Shown: in pieces, positions 8,325-15,204 of the stretch | How positions within the stretch are numbered: the first letter of the stretch is position 1 | How the letters are laid out: every line of letters begins with the position of its first letter | Notes under the pieces: generated by a model | Told to the model about the DNA's origin: nothing | Seen by the model: the letters and a program-made list of their open reading frames with translations, nothing else | Databases searched by the model: none | Program-made: the position numbers and the translations under genes | From: Candidatus Woesearchaeota archaeon | GTDB taxonomy: Archaea; Nanobdellota; Nanobdellia; Woesearchaeales; 21-14-0-10-32-9 | Length of the DNA: 43,876 nt | Reading direction: 5' to 3' | Assembly: GCA_021735165.1 (NCBI GenBank) | Contig: JAIPHP010000011.1 | Span: forward strand, 1 to 43,876

Positions 8325-9548
8325 TTATTCCGTTCTGAGTGCATCTACAGGATTCATTTTACTTGCGCGTCTTGCAGGCAAGGTTCCAAAGACTGCACCT
8401 AATGTAAAAGCAAAAGCTAGTGCGCCTAATATAAGCCACCAAGGCATCGCGGCTTTCAGTAATTCTGTTCCAAAAGCGTTTGTTCCGAAATATTCTACTG
8501 TTTTTGCTAATATAATTCCTAATATGACTCCCATAGCGCCTCCTACAAGCCCTAAGAATCCTGATTCTATTACAAAGATTAGCAGAACATCTGAATTTCT
8601 TGCACCTATTGCTTTCATGACGCCTATATCTTTTGTTCTTTCTATTACTGCAGTATACATAGTATTCATTATCCCTATGCCTCCAACTACCAAAGATATT
8701 GCAGCTATACCTACTAAAACTACTTGCACTATATTAAATATGTTTAAGAAACTTTGTATTAAGTCTTCAAATGTTGTTACTTCAAAATCTTCTTCACCTT
8801 CTTTTACATTTCTATTTTTTCTAAGGTCTTTTTCTATTTTTTCTACTATTTCTGAGGGAGATTCTCCATCTTTTACTCTTACAAATATTGCGCCTACTTC
8901 TTCTTTGTTTTCATCAGGGTATATTTCGAAATATGCTTCTTGCGTTATATATATTGCTTCGTCATCTTGTTGACTTCCTATTTTGTCATTTATGCCTATA
9001 ACTTCAAATTGTTTATTTTCTATGATTATTTTTTTTCCTGTTATTAGGTTTTCTGAAAATTTGTTTGAGTTTTGATAATTGTATCCTATTACTGCTTTGA
9101 ATTTATCTTCTTTTTTTAGTCTTCTGCCGCTTATTATTTCTGAGGTTGTTATTTCTTCTAGTAATTTCCTGTTTTCATCTAGGGGATATGTTATTATTGT
9201 TGCGAATGTTTGGTCGTTGTCTCCCCATGTTACAGTTGATACTTCATATGAGTAGGAAGATACTTCTTTTACTCCGTTCACATCTCTTATGATTTCTATG
9301 TCTTTTGTTGTTAGAGGATCAGGATTTTTATCGTTTAAGCCAAATGCAGAACCTGCAGGGTTTATGAGTATTTTGTCTGCGCCTAGTTCTTTGAATTCTG
9401 TGTCAAGGTAGTTTTGGAAACCTTGTGCTAGACTTACTAGGGCAACTACAGCAGCTATTCCTACAAATATACCTATTAGTGTTAAAAAAGTTCTTATTCT
9501 TCTGTGGCTTAGATTTGTAAAAGCCATTTTAAAATAGTCTTTTATCAT
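8325..9548 (-). CDS. MacB-like ABC transporter permease (FtsX fold), copy 2
   Basis: This 407-aa protein has one N-terminal membrane helix (about 18-42, LTLIGIFVGIAAVVALVSL), a large extracellular MacB_PCD-type domain (about 45-255), and three C-terminal FtsX helices (from about 270). The IGIMNTMYTAVIERTKDIG coupling segment faces the ATPase, and it ends in RRASKMNPVDALR. MacB-type systems work mechanically on extracytoplasmic substrates such as lipids, peptides or drugs. It is the last gene of the operon that begins at 13715 and is paralogous to the permease upstream, which suggests the two form a heterodimer driven by the single ATPase. The ATG is preceded by the same GAGCGTAACC sequence as its paralogue. 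A weak 6-bp stem (8297-8302 with 8315-8320) follows the stop. Confidence 0.9.
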   Translation of the reverse strand: MIKDYFKMAFTNLSHRRIRTFLTLIGIFVGIAAVVALVSLAQGFQNYLDTEFKELGADKILINPAGSAFGLNDKNPDPLTTKDIEIIRDVNGVKEVSSYSYEVSTVTWGDNDQTFATIITYPLDENRKLLEEITTSEIISGRRLKKEDKFKAVIGYNYQNSNKFSENLITGKKIIIENKQFEVIGINDKIGSQQDDEAIYITQEAYFEIYPDENKEEVGAIFVRVKDGESPSEIVEKIEKDLRKNRNVKEGEEDFEVTTFEDLIQSFLNIFNIVQVVLVGIAAISLVVGGIGIMNTMYTAVIERTKDIGVMKAIGARNSDVLLIFVIESGFLGLVGGAMGVILGIILAKTVEYFGTNAFGTELLKAAMPWWLILGALAFAFTLGAVFGTLPARRASKMNPVDALRTE

Positions 9549-9742
9549 AACTGGTTACGCTCGCTTAAGACGTACTCAGAAGCAAAGCTTCTGGTATCCG
9601 GAAAACTATGTTTTCCTTGACAATGCTAAGTACCATTTTCGATGGTACGACATTCTTGCGTCTGTTTTTATTTTTTAAGTTCATTTTTATTCTTTGAATA
9701 TTTTGATCCATTTTTTATCTCTAATCTGCTCGCTGAACTCTT
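9549..9742. repeat. intercistronic hairpin cluster between the two permeases
   Basis: This gap of about 190 nt carries three consecutive short perfect hairpins: 9577-9593 (CAGAAGC-AAA-GCTTCTG), 9600-9616 (GGAAAAC-TAT-GTTTTCC) and 9630-9648 (GTACCAT-TTTCG-ATGGTAC). The left edge (GGTTACGCTC, then GCTTAAG) also occurs next to the start of the other permease. The style of 6-8 bp arms with tiny A-rich loops matches the larger arrays at 14868 and 24306. I interpret it as a member of the same repeat family; an mRNA processing or stability role is possible. Confidence 0.6.
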
Positions 9743-10960
9743 TTAGTCCCGAAGTGCATCTACGGGATTCATTTTTGCTGCGCCTAGGGCAGGTAAAGTT
9801 CCTGCTGCGGCACCGACAATGAATGAAAACAATAATGCTCCTATTATTAGTTCTGGTGTAAATGATGCTTTTAGGAAATTAGATCCTAATGCTAGCGTTC
9901 CTATTATTTCTACGGTTTTTCCTATGCCCATCCCTAAAATTATTCCAATTATGCCTCCTGCCAGACCGAGGAATCCTGATTCTATGAAAAACATAATGAA
10001 TATGTCTTTATTTTGTGCGCCTATTGCTTTCATTATACCTATGTCCGCTTGCCTTTCTAAAACGGATGTGTACATAGTGTTCATTATGCCTATGCCGCCT
10101 ACAAATAATGATATTGCTGCTATTCCTGATAGTAATATTGTTACTATGTTTAGTGTGTCGTTTATTGATTGCATGCTTTGTTCGTTTGTTTGAACAGTGA
10201 AATCTTCTTTTCCTTCATCTATATTTCTTTCTTTTCTTAAATCTTTTATTATTCTTTCTACAACTTCGTCCATTTCATTTGTATTTGATGCTTTTGCTAC
10301 AATTAGATTATAGTCTGTTGGTTCATTGAATAGGTCTCTCATGACCTCTTCATTCATAGCTATTACGCCATCTACTGTAAAAGATCCTTTTTTTTCGTGA
10401 ATGCCTACAATTTCAAAGTCTTGTTCTTGTATTTTTATTGAGTCTCCTAAATTAAGGTTTTTTCCGAATGCTTTTTTTGTGTGATAATCGTTGCCTATTG
10501 TTATTTTATTTTTATCTGTTGGTTTCAGTTCTCGTCCATATTCTATAACTATGTTTCCAACAGTATTTATCCATTCTCTTTCTTCTTGATTTTTAGGAGT
10601 TGATCCTATGTATGTTGTGTATCTTTTGTCGTTTACTTCTGCAGTTGTCGGAATTATTAATCTGCCTGCGACTATATCCACACCTCTTACTCGTTGTATT
10701 ACTTTTAACTCTGCGTCTGTAAGGGGGTTTGCCACGTTTAGACCTGGAGGTCCAGCACCTATACCTTTAGCTTGTATGGTTATTCTTTCTGCTCCAAGAA
10801 TATTAAATTGTTGTGCAACTGCAAGTTTTAATCCGGCTCCAAGACTTATTAAGGATACTACTGCAGCAATCCCTATAAATATTCCTAGCATTGTCAGCCA
10901 AGATCTTATACCTCTTCTTTTCAGGCTGTTCCACGCTATTTTTATGTAGTCTCTTATCAT
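9743..10960 (-). CDS. MacB-like ABC transporter permease (FtsX fold), copy 1
   Basis: This 405-aa protein has the same organisation as the permease downstream: an N-terminal helix (about 18-42, LTMLGIFIGIAAVVSLISL), an extracellular MacB_PCD domain, then three helices with IGIMNTMYTSVLERQADIG and a C-terminal AAKMNPVDALRD. The membrane parts are clearly similar to the paralogue while the extracellular domains have diverged. This is what one expects if two permeases form a heterodimer or handle different partners. It lies in the operon with the ATPase and a secreted COG1361-like protein. The ATG follows the GAGCGTAACC-containing repeat. Substrate unknown; family confident. Confidence 0.9.
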   Translation of the reverse strand: MIRDYIKIAWNSLKRRGIRSWLTMLGIFIGIAAVVSLISLGAGLKLAVAQQFNILGAERITIQAKGIGAGPPGLNVANPLTDAELKVIQRVRGVDIVAGRLIIPTTAEVNDKRYTTYIGSTPKNQEEREWINTVGNIVIEYGRELKPTDKNKITIGNDYHTKKAFGKNLNLGDSIKIQEQDFEIVGIHEKKGSFTVDGVIAMNEEVMRDLFNEPTDYNLIVAKASNTNEMDEVVERIIKDLRKERNIDEGKEDFTVQTNEQSMQSINDTLNIVTILLSGIAAISLFVGGIGIMNTMYTSVLERQADIGIMKAIGAQNKDIFIMFFIESGFLGLAGGIIGIILGMGIGKTVEIIGTLALGSNFLKASFTPELIIGALLFSFIVGAAAGTLPALGAAKMNPVDALRD

Positions 10961-10991
10961 TTTATGGTTACGCTCATAACACGCAAGCTTA

Positions 10992-11050
10992 AGTACTGCA
11001 TTCGGTCACTAAGTTCCGAACTTTCAAGCAAGCTTGAAAGTACAGCAGTA
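10992..11050. repeat. cloverleaf-like intercistronic palindromic element
   Basis: An outer stem GTACTGC/GCAGTAC (10992-10998 with 11044-11050) encloses two hairpins: TTCGG/CCGAA (11000-11004, 11015-11019) and a strong ACTTTCAAGC/GCTTGAAAGT palindrome (11019-11040). It lies between the secreted protein gene and permease copy 1, and shares GTTACGCTC and GCTTAAG-TACT sequences with the hairpin cluster between the permeases. It probably folds in the operon mRNA. Confidence 0.6.
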
Positions 11051-11107
11051 CGAAGAGTTTTTTTGTTTTTTTTCATTTTTTCATATTAATAAAAAGTTAA
11101 AAAAAGT

Positions 11108-12334
11108 TTATTTTCTTTTTTTCTTTCTTTTTTTGTATATTATTATCCCAATTATTGCTAGTATTATTACTACAATTATTATGGTTCCTGTGTTGTTTTG
11201 TTCTCCATTTGGTTCTAGTATATTGTATTCTATTTCGTAGTTTTCTTTGAAGTCTTTGTTTAAGGAGTCTTTGTATTCTATTTGAATTGGTAGTTTTATT
11301 GTTCCAGAACCTTGTGTTTTTATTTCAAATCTAGCTGTTTCAAAGTCATCTGAATCCACATTTCCTAAATATATTTGGTTTGTAGGACTTATTATTTGGT
11401 AGTCTTGAGATTCTTCTAGCGTCAAAGTCATTAGTTTTAGGTCGCTTATACCTCTGTTTGTTACTGCTATTGTTATTTCTCCTTTTGGATTTTGAGTGTT
11501 TATTTGTGAGTCTTCTAAAGTTATCATTAGTTCGGGTTTACTGTTCACTTCCAGACCTATTAGTATTGTATCATTGTATTGTGTTCCTATTTCATCTCTG
11601 TATTTTATTTGTACTGGAACTTTGTATAGTTTGCTTTCTGCGTCAGGATATGTTGCTATTTGAAATTCAAATTCCGCTGTTTGTCCGGCTCTTATTTTGT
11701 CTAGTGTTTTTTTGCTTCCACTATTTAGTGGCGTGAATGGTATGTCTGCTAGAATTCCTGTTGAGCCATATACTGGCGTTAGTATTAGTTCTACAGATAG
11801 GTCTCTTACTGTTGACGATTTTGCTAAGTTTTTAATCCCTATTTTTAGTGTATTTTTTTCTCCTGGGTGCATAGTTTCATCGTTTAGTTTTACATAGCTT
11901 AGTGTTATTGGGGTATCTGTAGTTCTTATTAGGAGCGGCAGGTTTTTTGTTACACTATATTCTTGGTGACCGTCATAGGAGTATTTCATTTGTATGTTAT
12001 TACTGCCTTGTATTGCTCCAGGATCTATTTGTATTTTGTATCTGAGTATGTAACTTCTTCCCATTTCTAATTCGTTTATTGTTGTGATTCTGTCATTTTC
12101 TGATATTAGTTTGAAAGGATAGTTGTCTAGGAATTCTACTTGCAATTTTTTTGCAGTTTCAGTTCCTATGTTTTCTGCTTTTATCCATAATTCCGCTGAA
12201 TCTCCCGGTTCTATGGGACTTGGCGAGTATGATTGTATTGTTAGTTCTATTTCTGGGCTCGCTGCGTTTGTTTGTGTTGCCATTGCAAGAGTTAATATTA
12301 CTATTAGCGCCATTAGTATTGTTGTTTTTTTCAT
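11108..12334 (-). CDS. secreted, membrane-anchored COG1361-like protein of the ABC operon
   Basis: This 408-aa protein has a signal peptide (residues 1-24, ending TQTNAA), three or four beta-sandwich repeats of the NEW3/CARDB (COG1361, S-layer-like) kind, and a single C-terminal helix (about 380-398, IIIVVIILAIIGIIIY) followed by a KKRKKKRK tail. The repeats begin with phrases such as PGDSAELWIKAENIGT and HPGEKNTLKIGIKNLA. The orientation is therefore out-in: the bulk outside, the basic tail in the cytoplasm. An SD (GGAGGA, 12341-12346) supports the start. In archaea such proteins often lie beside MacB-type permeases and probably serve as the extracellular partner or receptor. Its position between ATPase and permeases supports that. 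Specific ligand unknown. Confidence 0.8.
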   Translation of the reverse strand: MKKTTILMALIVILTLAMATQTNAASPEIELTIQSYSPSPIEPGDSAELWIKAENIGTETAKKLQVEFLDNYPFKLISENDRITTINELEMGRSYILRYKIQIDPGAIQGSNNIQMKYSYDGHQEYSVTKNLPLLIRTTDTPITLSYVKLNDETMHPGEKNTLKIGIKNLAKSSTVRDLSVELILTPVYGSTGILADIPFTPLNSGSKKTLDKIRAGQTAEFEFQIATYPDAESKLYKVPVQIKYRDEIGTQYNDTILIGLEVNSKPELMITLEDSQINTQNPKGEITIAVTNRGISDLKLMTLTLEESQDYQIISPTNQIYLGNVDSDDFETARFEIKTQGSGTIKLPIQIEYKDSLNKDFKENYEIEYNILEPNGEQNNTGTIIIVVIILAIIGIIIYKKRKKKRK

Positions 12335-12373
12335 TTTTTATCCTCCAAATTTGTTTCTGAAACCTTAAATTTT

Positions 12374-13108
12374 TTAGTTTTTGTTGGTTTCAGGTATTTG
12401 TTTTTCTATTATTTTTGTTGTGTCTTCATCTAGTGATTTGACTATGAATCCGTCTTTTAGGTATACTATTCTATCTGCGTTATGTGCTACTTTGTCATCG
12501 TGTGTCACCATAACTATTGTTGTTCCTTTTTTTTCGTGTAGTTCTCTTAGGAAATCCAATACTGATGATCCTGTTTTACTATCTAGTGCTCCTGTTGGTT
12601 CATCTGCAAGAATTACATCTGGGGTGTTTGCCAGTGCTCTTGCTATTGCTACTCTTTGTTGTTGTCCGCCTGATAGTTCGTTTGGTGTGTGGTTCATTCT
12701 TTCTTGCAGTTCTACCATTGTTAGTGCTTTTTCTGCTAATTTTTCTCTTTCTGTTTTTGTAAGGTTTTGGAATGTTAGGGGCAGCATTACGTTTTCTTTT
12801 GCAGTCATGCTTGTTAGTAGGTTGAATTTTTGAAATATAAATCCTATTTTTTTTCCTCTTATTTGTGCTAGGTCTGATTCTGTCATTTTGCTTATGTCTT
12901 TTCCATCTAATAGTATGGTTCCTTTTGTTGGTACGTCGAGGCATCCTATCATGTTCATCGCAGTACTTTTTCCTGATCCAGAAGGTCCCATTACTGCAAG
13001 GAATTCTCCTTTTTCTACTTCTAGAGTTAGTCCTCTTAGTGCATGCACTTTTACTTCTCCCATATCGTATGTTTTCCACACATTTTTGAGTTCTATTATG
13101 TTTTTCAT
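12374..13108 (-). CDS. ABC transporter ATPase (LolD/MacB family)
   Basis: This 244-aa ATPase contains every canonical motif: Walker A GPSGSGKST at 41-49, Q-loop Gln93, signature LSGGQQQR at 145-152, Walker B ILADEPTGALD at 166-176, and the switch His203. The sequence style (VHALRGLTLEVEKGEF, NMIGCLDVPTKG) is that of the MacB/LolD/FtsE subgroup, which powers FtsX-type permeases by transmitting force across the membrane. It is the only ATPase in the operon and so presumably serves both permeases. Its ATG follows a GGTGA-type SD. It lies downstream of the regulator, separated by a hairpin-rich element. Confidence 0.95.
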   Translation of the reverse strand: MKNIIELKNVWKTYDMGEVKVHALRGLTLEVEKGEFLAVMGPSGSGKSTAMNMIGCLDVPTKGTILLDGKDISKMTESDLAQIRGKKIGFIFQKFNLLTSMTAKENVMLPLTFQNLTKTEREKLAEKALTMVELQERMNHTPNELSGGQQQRVAIARALANTPDVILADEPTGALDSKTGSSVLDFLRELHEKKGTTIVMVTHDDKVAHNADRIVYLKDGFIVKSLDEDTTKIIEKQIPETNKN

Positions 13109-13120
13109 TTTGTTTCACCA

Positions 13121-13203
13121 AAAAATGGAAAGCTCAAAAACAAAGGAAATGATTTCATTTCCGTGTGCAGAAAATCTTTGATTTTCTTGCATGCTCCATT
13201 TTT
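13121..13203. repeat. cloverleaf-like intercistronic palindromic element
   Basis: An outer stem AAAAATGGA/TCCATTTTT (13121-13129 with 13195-13203) encloses two perfect hairpins: GGAAATG-ATTT-CATTTCC (13145-13162) and AGAAAATC-TTT-GATTTTCT (13169-13187). Read on the transcribed minus strand the second loop is AAA, as in the large arrays. It fills the gap between the regulator and the ATPase, a place where selective mRNA processing would separate their expression. Confidence 0.6.
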
Positions 13204-13217
13204 GTTGTTTTTCATTT

Positions 13218-13715
13218 TCATTGTCTTAGCTTTTCTAGTTCTTCTAATACTTTTTTTAGTAATCCTTCCATTTTTGTTATTTGAGTTAAGTAGTTTTCTG
13301 CTATTTCGTGTATTTGTTTTTCTTTTTCAGGAAGTTTTGATTTTTTGTTGTTATTTAGGATTATTGGCAGTGCTTCTTTTAGGGGGATTATTTGTTTGTT
13401 TATTGCGAATTCTATTTTTTGTTGGTTTAATTTTATTAAGTCTTTGTCCATGTAAAAGTATAGTTTTTTGCTTCCTGGTTTTTTTCTTCTTTCTATCATA
13501 CCTATGTTTTCTAGAGGTTTTAGTTTTGTGCTTACTGCGCTTAGTGAGTAACCTGTTATTTCTGTTAATTCATCCATGCTTATTTCGTTTGGTTCCAGGT
13601 ATATGTAAGAAACTAGTTTTGAGCTTAATGAGTCTAATCCTACGTCTCTGAATAGTTTTTCAAATAGTATTAAGAGTTCTTTTTTGAATCCTGTTTCTTG
13701 TTCTGTTTTTTCCAT
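13218..13715 (-). CDS. GbsR/MarR-like winged-helix transcriptional regulator
   Basis: This 165-aa protein has a winged helix-turn-helix core at about 25-95: a helical start (LLILFEKLFRDVGLDSLSSKLVSYIYL), the HTH MDELTEITGYSLSAVSTKLKPLENIGMI, and a basic wing ERRKKPGSKKLYFY. A helical, coiled-coil-prone C-terminal part (110-165) probably dimerises. This matches the GbsR/MarR-like regulators often linked to archaeal ABC operons. It is the first gene of the operon. A near-perfect 26-bp palindrome lies over its predicted transcription start, so autoregulation of the whole transporter operon is likely. The effector is unknown. Confidence 0.85.
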   Translation of the reverse strand: MEKTEQETGFKKELLILFEKLFRDVGLDSLSSKLVSYIYLEPNEISMDELTEITGYSLSAVSTKLKPLENIGMIERRKKPGSKKLYFYMDKDLIKLNQQKIEFAINKQIIPLKEALPIILNNNKKSKLPEKEKQIHEIAENYLTQITKMEGLLKKVLEELEKLRQ

Positions 13716-13740
13716 TTACACCATCAAACATTTTCTATTT

Positions 13741-13792
13741 TCACAATTTTGTGAATATTGTATATTTGTACAATATTCTGATATTTAAATGT
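13741..13792 (-). promoter_or_regulatory. promoter with palindromic operator for the ABC operon
   Basis: The minus-strand TATA box (ATTTAAATAT, 13781-13790) predicts transcription starting near 13760. Exactly there lies an inverted repeat with 10-bp arms, GAATATTGTA/TACAATATTC (13753-13762 and 13769-13778, 6-bp spacer). It abuts a second palindrome TCACAATTTTGTGA (13741-13754). This geometry is typical of a repressor dimer blocking the start site, and the adjacent GbsR/MarR-like gene is the obvious ligand. Confidence 0.75.
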
Positions 13793-13805
13793 TGTGGAAT
13801 TGCAA

Positions 13806-14792
13806 TTAATTAAACAAAGATTTGAGATCAGTTATTTTTATTTTATAATATTTTTCTGCTTCAAGTTCATCATCAAACCAATCACTATAATATAACAGGC
13901 CAGTTAGAGTCCCTTTCAGTTCGTAAATTGATTTAAATGGCTCAGAAACTTCTGTTTCCAGACCATTTTTCTTTAGAATCTTGAAAAATTCTTCTTTTTC
14001 TTTTTTATATTTTTCAAATTTGAAATCACCAACAATATTCATTAAATCATTATATTCCGGGTATGAACCTGCCCATTCTAAGTCTAGAAGACCAACCACT
14101 TTGTTTTTTTCAACTAAGAAATTTTTAAGCATTAAATCATTAGATGTGAAAACCATTTTAGGATTATAAGATTTTTTAGAAAGGAGATTTTTTAAGAAAT
14201 CCTTTGATTTTTTTACATATTCTTTCAAATCCTCTCTTTTATTGGCTTGATTAAGAAGATATGTAATTTCTGCAAACATATATTCATCAAAATCGTTGAA
14301 TGGACCTGATTCTATATCGCCCACTTTAGAAATTACCATGTTTTTTCCAAACCATCCTATTTTATCGAATTCGAATTGTTTAATCTGTACATAGAAATCT
14401 GCTATTTGTTGTAAAACATGAGTTCTGTCTTCTTTGCTGTATGATTCATATTTTTCTGATAAAGGTTCACCTTCTATTTTATTCATAAGAATATATTCAA
14501 AACCAACTAGTTCTTTATCAATAGAATAATCAAGTATTTGAGGCACAGGAATGTTTGTTTTTTCACTTAAGAAGTTAATTGCTTCAACTTCATTAAGTGT
14601 TTTGTATGTTTTCCATTTTTCTAATGGATTTGTCAGCCGAAGGACTAATTCTTTTCCTGATTTTGTTTTTATAAAGTAAACCTGATTATTAAAGCCGTTG
14701 TTAAAAAGTTGTTTTGATTCTAGTGATTCACCTATTTTTGATAATACTTTTTCTATTGATTCATCCTCGATCTTCATATGCGATCTGTCCAT
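13806..14792 (-). CDS. aminoglycoside phosphotransferase (APH)-like kinase
   Basis: This 328-aa protein has the eukaryotic-like kinase fold of the APH/choline kinase family, which phosphorylates small molecules with ATP. Visible are FNNQVYFIKT (glycine-loop position), ELVLRLTN with the ATP-binding Lys/Arg strand, the catalytic-loop-like SNDLMLKNFLV with Asp219 and Asn224, and GLLDLEWAG with the metal-binding Asp237. The usual His-Gly before the catalytic Asp is replaced by Ser-Asn, a common position for divergence. The TATA-like ATTTATAT (14815-14822) lies about 26 nt before the ATG at 14792, so a leaderless start is plausible; an internal ATG at 14777 is the alternative. It stands alone between the ABC operon and the repeat array. 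Physiological substrate unknown; antibiotic resistance should not be assumed. Confidence 0.8.
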   Translation of the reverse strand: MDRSHMKIEDESIEKVLSKIGESLESKQLFNNGFNNQVYFIKTKSGKELVLRLTNPLEKWKTYKTLNEVEAINFLSEKTNIPVPQILDYSIDKELVGFEYILMNKIEGEPLSEKYESYSKEDRTHVLQQIADFYVQIKQFEFDKIGWFGKNMVISKVGDIESGPFNDFDEYMFAEITYLLNQANKREDLKEYVKKSKDFLKNLLSKKSYNPKMVFTSNDLMLKNFLVEKNKVVGLLDLEWAGSYPEYNDLMNIVGDFKFEKYKKEKEEFFKILKKNGLETEVSEPFKSIYELKGTLTGLLYYSDWFDDELEAEKYYKIKITDLKSLFN

Positions 14793-14867
14793 AGATGTAA
14801 ATGAGTATTAAATCATTTATATGTTTTTTTGATTCATTGAATTTCATTTCATTGAATTTTTTTATTG

Positions 14868-15154
14868 TATAATGAAAATAGCTGCTCCGAGTCTGCTAAG
14901 AAACTAAAAGTTTCTTGCACACAGAAATCAAAACTGATTTCTTCGCGAATTTCCACCCTAAATGCGCAGAAACAAAGTTTCTGGCACAACAAAAATGAAC
15001 GAACATTTTTGCGTACAATAAAAACAAAGTTTTTATTCGCATGCCAAAAATCAAAGATTTTTGAGCAGGACGGAGTACGACTAAATCAAAGCTTTTGTGT
15101 ACAATAAATGTGAAGCATTTATTTGTATTAAACCCCTCCGCTAGCGCGCAATAA
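14868..15154. repeat. multi-hairpin intergenic array, copy A
   Basis: This 287-nt non-coding segment carries at least seven near-perfect hairpins. Most have AAA loops: 14898-14916, 14923-14942, 14967-14983 (CAGAAAC-AAA-GTTTCTG), 14990-15011, 15017-15037, 15045-15063 and 15103-15123. Several centres are 24-27 nt apart, which gives a nearly regular period; two longer linkers break it. Linkers carry recurring GCACAC, GCGTACAAT and GCATGC motifs. CTCCG near 14885 can pair with CGGAG near 15072, closing the first six hairpins into a multibranch. It ends in CCGCTAGCGCGCAATAA. It is a close direct-orientation relative of copy B at 24306-24734. The open reading frame through it is not conserved at the codon level. 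It separates the kinase from the four-gene cassette. Confidence 0.8.
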
Positions 15155-15204
15155 TAAACATTCTATTGAACAACGAAAAATTAAGTATTTAAAAAAATGT
15201 TTTT

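Noticed and set aside
11108-13715. Long plus-strand frames with hydrophobic Leu/Phe-rich translations opposite the ABC operon
   Set aside because: They lie antisense to well-supported genes and arise from A/C-rich codons read backwards; none has a promoter, SD or domain.
14865-15107. 80-aa reading frame through array A, with a similar frame in array B (24372-24581)
   Set aside because: The two translations look alike only because the DNA repeats are alike. Most differences between A and B change amino acids, and the DNA is a series of hairpins, so protein coding is unlikely.
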